DNA of 11,817 nt, taken from NCBI GenBank assembly GCA_040514355.1, contig JBEVCF010000031.1, positions 1 through 11,817 of the forward strand, read 5' to 3'. The first letter of the stretch is position 1; every line of letters starts with the position of its first letter. This document shows positions 1 to 5,904 of the stretch, one piece after another. The position numbers were made by a program, and so were the translations under genes. The notes below the pieces were generated by a model. The model worked only from the letters and a program-made list of their open reading frames with translations. It had not been told where the DNA came from and did not search any database. This DNA is from Opacimonas sp040514355 (lineage in GTDB: Bacteria; Pseudomonadota; Gammaproteobacteria; Enterobacterales; Alteromonadaceae).

Positions 1-99
1 GCGTAATACATTGTGAATATAATGGGCTGTTTCGCTAGGAAGTTCGACATCCAAATCTGTTCCTAATTCATCAGCCACATAGAATCGAGAAATGCGCAT
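1..99 (-). CDS. rsmE: Ribosomal RNA small subunit methyltransferase E, N-terminal fragment (cut by window edge)
   Basis: Only the first 33 codons are present; the rest lies beyond the left edge. The translation begins MRISRFYVADEL and continues with a segment ending HYIHNVLR. This matches the start of RsmE, which methylates N3 of U1498 in 16S rRNA using S-adenosylmethionine; the short N-terminal PUA-like domain typically begins MRIPR-(I/F)-Y and has a H-(I/V)-x-x-VLR motif near residue 30. The ATG at 99..97 is the first start in frame after the stop at 129..127, and no strong Shine-Dalgarno is visible. It lies downstream of a small membrane protein gene on the same strand, with a 73-bp gap that carries its own possible promoter. 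The catalytic SPOUT domain is not visible, so the call rests on the N-terminal motif. In E. coli rsmE lies in the same chromosomal neighbourhood as metK, which fits. Confidence 0.8.
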   Translation of the reverse strand, partial: MRISRFYVADELGTDLDVELPSETAHYIHNVLR

Positions 100-128
100 A
101 TGACGTAGTTGAATAAATAATTTCCACT

Positions 129-137
129 ATCATACCA
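129..137 (-). promoter_or_regulatory. Candidate extended -10 promoter for rsmE
   Basis: Read on the minus strand the sequence is TGGTATGAT: a TATGAT -10 hexamer (5 of 6 to consensus) preceded by the TGn extension. Transcription would start near position 122, about 23 bases before the rsmE ATG. No good -35 hexamer is seen at the right distance, which is tolerated by extended -10 promoters. This is pattern matching only. Confidence 0.35.
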
Positions 138-172
138 AATTGAGCTCGAACAGACAGCCAAAGTTAACATTA

Positions 173-337
173 TCAGTTGTTTTCTTTTTCCTCTTTAGGA
201 AGGTATTTTTCATAATCAAATTTGACAGCAGGTACTGTATTATCCGGTTGCTGTCTGTGCTGAGCTTGCGACTCTTCAGTGAATGAATACACTAAAAGCA
301 AAAAAACTGCGGCAGCTAATCCGAAGATATAGAACAT
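173..337 (-). CDS. Small putative membrane-anchored protein (54 aa), unknown function
   Basis: An ATG at 337..335 opens a 54-codon frame ending in TGA at 175..173. The ribosome binding site is good: AAAGGG on the minus strand at 349..344, six bases before the ATG. Residues 2-17 (FYIFGLAAAVFLLLVY) form a single hydrophobic segment, long enough for a membrane anchor. The remaining 37 residues are polar and charged, glutamine-rich around 24-30, with a lysine/glutamate-rich end (KYLPKEEKENN). With no positive residues before the hydrophobic segment and a mixed-charge tail after it, topology is uncertain. I do not recognise the family. Start signal, hydrophobic/charged architecture, shared strand with rsmE and a candidate promoter upstream argue for a real gene rather than a chance frame. 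It could be co-transcribed with rsmE. Confidence 0.6.
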   Translation of the reverse strand: MFYIFGLAAAVFLLLVYSFTEESQAQHRQQPDNTVPAVKFDYEKYLPKEEKENN

Positions 338-409
338 AGGGAACCCTTTTTCAAATGAAAGTGCGCATTCAAGAACGAATACATCATTGATATTAATATT
401 AATAACCTA

Positions 410-437
410 AGCATAGGCGAGTTTTTCAGCTTTGCAA
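410..437 (-). promoter_or_regulatory. Candidate sigma-70 promoter for the small membrane protein gene
   Basis: On the minus strand, TTGCAA (437..432) and TATGCT (415..410) are separated by 16 bases; each matches consensus at 4 of 6 positions. The predicted start near 403 would give a leader of about 66 bases before the ATG at 337. The leader is AT-rich and includes the palindrome ATTAATATTAAT at 392..403. Confidence 0.3.
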
Positions 438-491
438 AAATTTAGTGGAAAAAAAACACATTTTATACAAAAGTTTAGTGTATGGTTTTGT

Positions 492-518
492 TTGTCAGCT
501 CCCTATCATTGGTAAAGT
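492..518 (+). promoter_or_regulatory. Weak candidate promoter for mscS
   Basis: TTGTCA at 492..497 matches the -35 consensus at 5 of 6 positions. The best -10 partner is TAAAGT at 513..518 (4 of 6), but the spacer is only 15 bases. A second weak option is TTTTCA (523..528) with CACAAT (545..550), spacer 16. The whole 338..573 gap is AT-rich and holds no further gene that I can see. Confidence 0.2.
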
Positions 519-573
519 AATGGTTTTCAGTTACAAGGTGCTAACACAATATGCGTAAATAAAAGGAAACTTT

Positions 574-1494
574 ATGATTTTAGAGTACTTGATGTCATTT
601 TTCACACCATCCAAAAATAATTTTTCCAGCGTGAGCGAAATGACGAGTGGGGAACCTGTTACGGTCACTACAGACGTCATCGCTAACTTAAATTTGTATG
701 CGATGATTGAAACATATGCCGTGCCGTGGACGATGAATATTGGCTTGGCTATTATCATTTATCTGGTCGGTAAGTTTGTTGCTGGAGGGGTGATCAAACT
801 GTTTGTTACAGTCATGTCAAAATCACATTACGATGACATGTTAGTGGACTTTTTGAAATCCATCCTGCATGCCCTATTAATGCTCTTTGTTATTATTGCT
901 GCGCTAAACCAATTAGGCGTCAACACGACGTCGCTCGTAGCGATTTTGGGGGCGGCTGGTTTGGCGATTGGCTTATCATTACAAGATTCGCTCAAGAATT
1001 TTGCTGCCGGCGTGATGTTACTGCTTTTCCGTCCATTTAAAACAGGGGATTTTGTCGAAGCCGGTGGCGTATCAGGGAAAGTGATCTCTGTCGGTGTGTT
1101 TTCTACTATTATGAACACCCCTGACAATAAAGAGATAATCATACCCAATGGCAATATCTACGGCGATAATATTGTTAACTACTCCGCCAAATCAACCCGC
1201 AGGGTGGATATGATCTTTGGCATTGGTTATGACGACGACTTGCTCAAAGCCAAGCAAATCCTACAGGCAATGCTCGACAGTGATGAGCGCGTGCTAAAGG
1301 ACCCAGCCTATACTGTTGCGGTCGGTGAATTAGGCGATAGTTCGGTCAATTTGGTTGTACGTCCATGGGTCAATGCCGCTGATTATTGGGCGGTGAAGTT
1401 TGACTTTACCGAGCAAGTCAAACTGCGCTTTGATCAAGAGGGTATTTCGATCCCTTATCCGCAAATGGATGTGCACCTCAACAAAATTGCATAA
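574..1494 (+). CDS. mscS: Small-conductance mechanosensitive channel MscS
   Basis: A 306-residue inner-membrane channel that opens under membrane tension to release solutes during hypo-osmotic shock. Hydrophobic segments lie at about 53-73 (TM1), 92-112 (TM2) and 117-150 (TM3, the pore helix). The pore helix has the family signature GAAGLAIGLSLQ at 126-137; L130 and L134 correspond by alignment to the E. coli vapour-lock leucines L105 and L109. The cytoplasmic beta domain follows (FRPFKTGD 152-159, IIPNGNI 189-195). The C-terminus carries the highly conserved PYPQMDV motif (294-300). The protein is about 20 residues longer than E. coli MscS, mostly at the N-terminus. The start at 574 is supported by AAGGA at 563..567. 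At the position of E. coli hinge glycine G113 there is D138, which many homologues also seem to have. Its stop codon touches the stop of the convergent protease gene. Confidence 0.95.
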   Translation: MILEYLMSFFTPSKNNFSSVSEMTSGEPVTVTTDVIANLNLYAMIETYAVPWTMNIGLAIIIYLVGKFVAGGVIKLFVTVMSKSHYDDMLVDFLKSILHALLMLFVIIAALNQLGVNTTSLVAILGAAGLAIGLSLQDSLKNFAAGVMLLLFRPFKTGDFVEAGGVSGKVISVGVFSTIMNTPDNKEIIIPNGNIYGDNIVNYSAKSTRRVDMIFGIGYDDDLLKAKQILQAMLDSDERVLKDPAYTVAVGELGDSSVNLVVRPWVNAADYWAVKFDFTEQVKLRFDQEGISIPYPQMDVHLNKIA

Positions 1495-2289
1495 TTAACG
1501 CTTACACTTGGGCGCCTTTCGCGGTTTCGGATTGGCTTTGACCACTCTTTTAATGGCTTTCTGCAAATTTTTGACGCGCGTTTCATTCGCAGGGTGAGTC
1601 GATAAAAACTCGGGAGGCGCTTTGCCTTCATTGGCTTTTGCCATGTTCTGCCACAGTTCTACTGCTGCATAAGGACTGTAACCAGCTTGGACCAAGAGGA
1701 CAAGGCCTTCTTCGTCGGCCTCACTCTCATGTAAGCGCGAAAACGGTTTCAAGACACCTAGATCAGACAGTAGACCATAGCCATTAAGCGCAAGGCGTTG
1801 TGTCGAGCGATCAACGCCTGCTATATCCATCGCGAATTGGCCTAACATACCGATACCTTTACTCAGCATTTGTTGCGATGCGCGTTCGTTACTGTGGTCT
1901 AACACAACGTGCGCGATTTCGTGACCAATAATCGCGGCGAGTTGGTCGGGGGTTTGCGCGACATTTAAGATGCCATTAAATATGCCAATTTTGCCACCGG
2001 GTAGAGCAAATGCATTGATGTCTTTGGCGTCAAATACCACTACCTCCCACGTACCGGAAAAGACGGAGTCTGGCACGAGTTGGGTGAGGGCATCAGCGAC
2101 ACATTGCACATAGGCTTGTTCTTGTGCGTCTTGGGTGATGGGTACTTGTTCTTTCATTTTGGCAAACGTTTCCGCTCCTTTTTGCGCGAGCGCTTCGTTG
2201 TCCAAAAATTTGACTTGAGTACGGCCATCACTGGTACTGGAGCAGCCTAATAAGGTGAATAAGAGGATGGATAATAAAAAATGGCGCAT
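1495..2289 (-). CDS. M48-family periplasmic metalloprotease, lipoprotein
   Basis: A 264-residue zinc endopeptidase predicted to be lipid-anchored and to face the periplasm. The N-terminus is a lipoprotein signal peptide with lipobox LLGC, lipidated cysteine C16; serine at the next position suggests sorting to the outer membrane. The zinc site is HEIAH at 123-127 plus the ExxxD motif E188-D192 (ESEAD). The usual late HPxxxxR element is present (H232, P233, R238). E. coli has the M48 lipoprotein LoiP (YggG) near tktA and mscS, so this is the positional counterpart. However, the ALPGGKIGIFNG segment (95-106) resembles the broader M48 group rather than LoiP/YcaL, so no symbol is given. The C-terminal ~18 residues are very basic (many K/R, several P, one C). 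The start has AAGGA at 2300..2296. A poor promoter, TACTAT at 2324..2319, may serve it after the metK terminator. Confidence 0.9.
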   Translation of the reverse strand: MRHFLLSILLFTLLGCSSTSDGRTQVKFLDNEALAQKGAETFAKMKEQVPITQDAQEQAYVQCVADALTQLVPDSVFSGTWEVVVFDAKDINAFALPGGKIGIFNGILNVAQTPDQLAAIIGHEIAHVVLDHSNERASQQMLSKGIGMLGQFAMDIAGVDRSTQRLALNGYGLLSDLGVLKPFSRLHESEADEEGLVLLVQAGYSPYAAVELWQNMAKANEGKAPPEFLSTHPANETRVKNLQKAIKRVVKANPKPRKAPKCKR

Positions 2290-2338
2290 TGCGATTCCTT
2301 GTCATGAGTAACACAAACATAGTATCGGAAGGCAGTAG

Positions 2339-2376
2339 AAAAAAACAAGTCAGGTGCGTTTAGACACCTGACTTTG
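2339..2376 (-). terminator. Rho-independent terminator of metK
   Basis: A perfect 10-bp stem pairs 2347..2356 (AAGTCAGGTG) with 2365..2374 (CACCTGACTT) around an 8-base loop. Read on the minus strand the stem is followed by G and then seven T residues (complement of 2339..2345). It sits 22 bases past the metK stop and separates metK from the downstream protease gene. Confidence 0.85.
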
Positions 2377-2397
2377 TTTGAGAAAAACAAGAAATTA

Positions 2398-3543
2398 TTA
2401 AAGTGCGCTTTTGAGAAGGTCAGCGCGGTCGGTTTTTTCCCAAGGGTAAGCAGCATGTCCAAAGTGACCATATGCTGCTGTGGGGAGATAAATAGGACGT
2501 TCTAGGTCTAACATTTGAATGAGGCCATAAGGACGCAAGTCAAAATGCTCTCGGACTAAAGATGTGATCACGTCATCCGCTACTTTCCCTGTGCCGAAGG
2601 TATTGACACTGATCGAGGTAGGTTCGACGACACCAATAGCATACGAGACTTGGATTTCGCATTTATCTGCTAAGCCAGCAGCAACTATGTTTTTGGCTAC
2701 ATAGCGCCCTGCATAAGCTGCCGAGCGGTCAACCTTCGATGGATCTTTACCTGAGAAGGCCCCACCGCCATGACGCGCCATACCGCCATAAGTATCGACG
2801 ATAATTTTGCGTCCCGTTAAGCCACAGTCACCGACTGGTCCACCGATGACGAAGCGACCGGTTGGGTTAATGTGGAATTTAGTCTCTTTGGTGATCCATT
2901 GTTCTGGTAAGACAGGTTTTATGATCGTTTCCATAACGGCTTCACGCAAATCTGGTGTGCTGATTGAATCAACGTGTTGCGTGGAGAGTACGACCGCATC
3001 AATACCGATAGGCTGTCCATTTTCGTAAACAAAGGTGACTTGTGATTTCGCATCTGGTCGCAGCCATGGCAATTCGCCTGATTTACGCACATCAGCTTGA
3101 CGTTTCACGAGTTTATGCGAGTACATGATAGGGGCAGGCATGAGCTCATCGGTTTCATTACAGGCATACCCGAACATCAAACCTTGGTCGCCAGCACCTT
3201 GTTCTTCACGTGCACCACGGTCTACGCCTTGGTTAATATCAGCAGATTGTTTGCCAATGGCGTTTAGGACTGCACATGAATCTGCATCAAAGCCCATGTC
3301 TGAACTGACATAACCAATTTCTCTAACAGTATCACGGGTGATTTTTTCGATATCAACCCAAGCGTGAGTGTTGATTTCACCTCCGACTAATACCATTCCT
3401 GTTTTGACAAATGTTTCACAAGCTACACGAGCGTTGGAGTCTTTGGCTAAAATGGCATCGAGAATGGCATCTGAAATTTGATCCGCGACTTTATCCGGAT
3501 GGCCTTCAGAAACGGATTCAGATGTAAATAAATGTTGTGACAT
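2398..3543 (-). CDS. metK: S-adenosylmethionine synthetase
   Basis: Makes S-adenosylmethionine from methionine and ATP in the cytoplasm, the methyl donor used by RsmE among many others. The 381-residue product aligns along its whole length with E. coli MetK (384). Visible signatures are GHPDK (14-18, ATP/metal site), GAGDQG (116-121, methionine/ATP loop), the glycine-rich loop GGGAFSGKD (259-267) and the conserved DTYGGMARHGG segment before it. The start is set at the ATG 3543..3541: GAGG on the minus strand lies about 6 bases before it. An upstream in-frame GTG at 3549 would sit directly against that ribosome binding site and add two residues, so it is rejected. It is divergent from tkt, preceded by a MetJ operator and a structured leader, and ends at a strong terminator, so it is probably monocistronic. 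Confidence 0.97.
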   Translation of the reverse strand: MSQHLFTSESVSEGHPDKVADQISDAILDAILAKDSNARVACETFVKTGMVLVGGEINTHAWVDIEKITRDTVREIGYVSSDMGFDADSCAVLNAIGKQSADINQGVDRGAREEQGAGDQGLMFGYACNETDELMPAPIMYSHKLVKRQADVRKSGELPWLRPDAKSQVTFVYENGQPIGIDAVVLSTQHVDSISTPDLREAVMETIIKPVLPEQWITKETKFHINPTGRFVIGGPVGDCGLTGRKIIVDTYGGMARHGGGAFSGKDPSKVDRSAAYAGRYVAKNIVAAGLADKCEIQVSYAIGVVEPTSISVNTFGTGKVADDVITSLVREHFDLRPYGLIQMLDLERPIYLPTAAYGHFGHAAYPWEKTDRADLLKSAL

Positions 3544-3572
3544 GCACACCTCTATTTTAATAATTTGAGTGG

Positions 3573-3605
3573 GTGTTGGGACAAGGTAGTTTTACTAACC
3601 AACAC
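3573..3605 (-). repeat. Leader hairpin close to the metK start
   Basis: GTGTTGG at 3573..3579 is perfectly complementary to CCAACAC at 3599..3605. Inside the loop, TAGT (3587..3590) and ACTA (3594..3597) form a second short stem around TTT. In the metK transcript this structure would end about 30 bases before the start codon, so it could influence ribosome access. There is no U-tract after it, so it is not an ordinary terminator. Confidence 0.45.
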
Positions 3606-3626
3606 TTTTATATCGTCAGCCTAGGC

Positions 3627-3659
3627 GACAATTTAATTGTCCTTTGGTGGACAATTAAA
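3627..3659 (-). repeat. Overlapping inverted repeats (three GACAATT arms) upstream of metK
   Basis: TTTAATTGTCC (3632..3642) is perfectly complementary to GGACAATTAAA (3649..3659), an 11-bp stem with a 6-base loop. The first arm is also part of a second palindrome, GACAATTTAATTGTC at 3627..3641. The middle arm can therefore pair with either neighbour, giving mutually exclusive structures if transcribed. As DNA, the same repeats could instead be half-sites for a regulator. Which applies depends on the metK transcription start, which I cannot fix. Confidence 0.5.
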
Positions 3660-3666
3660 ATATACG

Positions 3667-3706
3667 TAAAGTCTATCAGTTTTCCCATCTAGACGTCTAT
3701 ATGTCT
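3667..3706. promoter_or_regulatory. MetJ operator (met-box array) for metK
   Basis: A perfect met box AGACGTCT lies at 3691..3698, followed directly by ATATGTCT at 3699..3706 (6 of 8 to consensus). Preceding 8-base units in register are weaker: 3667..3674 TAAAGTCT (5 of 8), then two at 4 of 8. MetJ, with S-adenosylmethionine as corepressor, binds two or more adjacent met boxes and is known to repress metK in gammaproteobacteria. The location, upstream of metK and overlapping a possible -10 element, fits repression. The metJ gene itself is not in the window. Confidence 0.8.
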
Positions 3707-3725
3707 ATTTACGTTTTTAGTGCAA
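3696..3725 (-). promoter_or_regulatory. Candidate metK promoter overlapping the met boxes
   Basis: On the minus strand TTGCAC (3725..3720) and TATAGA (3701..3696) are 18 bases apart. The -10 element would lie within the two best met boxes, as expected for a MetJ-repressed promoter. The start near 3689 would give a leader of about 145 bases. An alternative is TATATT at 3664..3659, which has a better -10 but no -35. Confidence 0.35.
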
Positions 3726-3803
3726 AATAGTTCAAATGGTTGTGAAAAAGTTAGACACTGGTCTTAACTGCATAAAAACAGTAGTAAAAACAAGCAATTT
3801 AGA

Positions 3804-3832
3804 TTGAACAAATGCTGAGTGTAAGAGACAAT
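3804..3832 (+). promoter_or_regulatory. tkt: Candidate tkt operon promoter
   Basis: TTGAAC (3804..3809) and GACAAT (3827..3832) are 17 bases apart, each 4 of 6 to the sigma-70 consensus. The predicted start near 3839 gives a leader of about 65 bases carrying one small hairpin (3864..3877). Confidence 0.35.
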
Positions 3833-3903
3833 ACGACTCCATTTTTGTCCCTTTTTACAAGGCACGCATTTTTGCGTTATTGAAATATCTTCAGGAGTGT
3901 TTT

Positions 3904-5895
3904 ATGTCCTCACGCCAACAACTCGCCAATGCCATTCGCGCATTGAGTATGGATGCCGTTCAACAAGCTAACTCAGGTCACCCAGGTGCACCCATGGGAA
4001 TGGCTGATATTGCTCAGGTTTTGTGGGGGGATTTTTTACAGCACAATCCTGCGGATCCAGCGTGGGTCAATCGCGATCGTTTTGTTTTATCAAACGGCCA
4101 CGGTTCAATGTTACTGTACTCACTACTGCATTTATCAGGTTATGCATTACCCATTGAAGAGTTGCGTAACTTCCGTCAATTACACTCCAAAACACCTGGT
4201 CACCCTGAGTATGGTTATGCGCCAGGCGTGGAAACGACGACAGGACCTTTAGGTCAAGGTATTTCGAACGCAGTGGGTATGGCGATTGCCGAAAAAACGC
4301 TGGCAGCTCAATTTAACCGTCCTGGTTTTGATATTGTTGATCACTACACCTATGCTTTCTTAGGCGACGGTTGTTTGATGGAAGGGATTTCACACGAGGT
4401 GTGCTCATTAGCTGGAACTTTAGGACTGGGTAAGTTAATTGCGTTTTGGGATGACAATGGCATTTCGATTGATGGTGAAGTTGAGGGATGGTTCTCTGAC
4501 GATACACCTGCACGTTTTGAAGCTTATGGGTGGCAAGTGATTGCCGGGGTCGATGGACACAACCCAGAAGAAATTGCTTCAGCGATCCGTACGGCCCAAG
4601 CTGAAACGCAAAAACCAACCTTGATTTGTTGTAAAACCGTGATTGGTTTTGGTTCACCTAATAAACAAGGTACTGAATCATGCCACGGAGCACCATTAGG
4701 CGCGGATGAGATTGCTGCGACACGTGCTGCACTGGGCTGGGAATACGGCCCGTTTGAGATCCCCGCTGATATCTATGCTGCATGGGATGGCAAAACGCGT
4801 GGTGTCAAACAACAACAAGCTTGGCAAGACTTATTTGCTGCATATGCCGACGAATATCCGCAGTTAGCCGCTGAATTTACCCGTCGTCAAAACCAAACAT
4901 TACCCCAAAATTGGGAAAAAACGGCGCAAGATTACATTCAGTCGTTACAAGACAACCCAGCCAATGTCGCTACCCGTAAAGCATCGCAAAATGCACTGAA
5001 TGCTTATGGCCCTGTTTTACCAGAATTGTTAGGTGGTTCAGCTGACTTAGCCGGCTCTAACCTTACCTTGTGGTCAGGTTCAAAAGGCTTAACGGCGGAT
5101 GATGCTTCGGGCAACTACGTATTCTATGGAGTACGTGAATTTGGTATGTCGGCCATCATGAACGGTATTACATTACACGGTGGATTCAAACCTTACGGCG
5201 CTACTTTCTTGATGTTTATGGAATATGCGCGCAATGCCGTGCGTATGGCTGCGCTGATGAAGCAACCCGCTATTTTTGTGTATACCCACGACTCGATAGG
5301 TTTAGGTGAAGATGGTCCTACGCACCAGCCAGTAGAGCAATTAGTTTCCTTACGTTCAACGCCAAATTTAGACAACTGGCGTCCGTGTGACCAAGTAGAG
5401 AGCGCGGTAGCGTGGAAATGTGCGATAGAGCGCACCGACGGTCCAACCACGCTGATCTTCACTCGCCAAGGTTGTGAACAGCAGCCGCGTAACGCACAGC
5501 AATTAAACGATATTGCCAAAGGGGGCTATGTCTTGGTGGAGTGCGAACAGACCCCAGAAATCATTTTGATTGCGACGGGTTCTGAAGTTGAGTTAGCTGT
5601 CGCGGCTCAGAAAATTTTGAGCGAACAAGGCAAGCAAGTTCGTGTGGTCTCGATGCCTTCTACTGATGTGTTTGATGCCCAAAGCGCTGAGTACAAAGAA
5701 AGCGTCCTACCTGCAGCTGTAACTAAACGCGTTGCCGTTGAAGCATTGGCTAAAGATAGCTGGTACAAATACGTTGGCTTGAATGGTGCGATCATTGGTA
5801 TGGATACCTTCGGTGAATCTGCACCAGCAAGTGATTTATACCAGCATTTTAATATCACTACAGATGCGGTCGTTGCCGCTGCCAACGCGCTATAA
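3904..5895 (+). CDS. tkt: Transketolase
   Basis: Thiamine diphosphate enzyme that moves two-carbon ketol units between sugar phosphates in the non-oxidative pentose phosphate pathway. The product is 663 residues, the same length as E. coli TktA, and aligns from end to end. Visible features are SGHPGAP (24-30, with H26), SNGHGS (63-68, with H66), GH at 99-100, and the ThDP-binding motif GDG (154-156) ending at N185 (DDNGISI). The pyrimidine-domain glutamate is in VREFG (E412), followed by HDSIGLGEDGPTHQP (462-476). A C-terminal domain starts near residue 535 (ATGSEVELA). The start at 3904 is chosen because AGGAG at 3893..3897 stands six bases before it; a TTG at 3880 would add eight unsupported residues. 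It heads a block with epd and pgk and supplies and consumes erythrose 4-phosphate, the Epd substrate. Confidence 0.98.
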   Translation: MSSRQQLANAIRALSMDAVQQANSGHPGAPMGMADIAQVLWGDFLQHNPADPAWVNRDRFVLSNGHGSMLLYSLLHLSGYALPIEELRNFRQLHSKTPGHPEYGYAPGVETTTGPLGQGISNAVGMAIAEKTLAAQFNRPGFDIVDHYTYAFLGDGCLMEGISHEVCSLAGTLGLGKLIAFWDDNGISIDGEVEGWFSDDTPARFEAYGWQVIAGVDGHNPEEIASAIRTAQAETQKPTLICCKTVIGFGSPNKQGTESCHGAPLGADEIAATRAALGWEYGPFEIPADIYAAWDGKTRGVKQQQAWQDLFAAYADEYPQLAAEFTRRQNQTLPQNWEKTAQDYIQSLQDNPANVATRKASQNALNAYGPVLPELLGGSADLAGSNLTLWSGSKGLTADDASGNYVFYGVREFGMSAIMNGITLHGGFKPYGATFLMFMEYARNAVRMAALMKQPAIFVYTHDSIGLGEDGPTHQPVEQLVSLRSTPNLDNWRPCDQVESAVAWKCAIERTDGPTTLIFTRQGCEQQPRNAQQLNDIAKGGYVLVECEQTPEIILIATGSEVELAVAAQKILSEQGKQVRVVSMPSTDVFDAQSAEYKESVLPAAVTKRVAVEALAKDSWYKYVGLNGAIIGMDTFGESAPASDLYQHFNITTDAVVAAANAL

Positions 5896-5904
5896 GGAAC
5901 GAGC

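Larger units (their letters stand above)
3544..3903. other. Divergent metK-tkt intergenic control region
   Basis: This 360-bp gap contains no convincing gene. From the metK side it holds two hairpins in the likely metK leader (3573..3605 and 3632..3659), a GCCTAGGC palindrome at 3619..3626, a met-box array (3667..3706) and a possible metK promoter. On the tkt side there is a candidate promoter (3804..3832), a small hairpin ACGCA-TTTT-TGCGT at 3864..3877 in the presumed tkt leader, and the tkt ribosome binding site AGGAG at 3893..3897. The stretch 3726..3800 is AT-rich with nothing I can name. Confidence 0.7.

Noticed and set aside
3544..3549. GTG start for metK two codons upstream of the ATG
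   Set aside because: The GTG overlaps the Shine-Dalgarno region, leaving no spacer; the ATG at 3543 is correctly spaced and matches the family N-terminus.
3544..3690. A known SAM riboswitch in the metK leader
   Set aside because: I could not lay out the conserved cores of SAM-I, SAM-II or SMK-type elements; only simple stems are seen, while the met boxes point to protein control.
3880..3903. TTG start for transketolase eight codons upstream
   Set aside because: AGGAG at 3893..3897 is placed for the ATG at 3904, and the 663-residue product from there equals the E. coli length.
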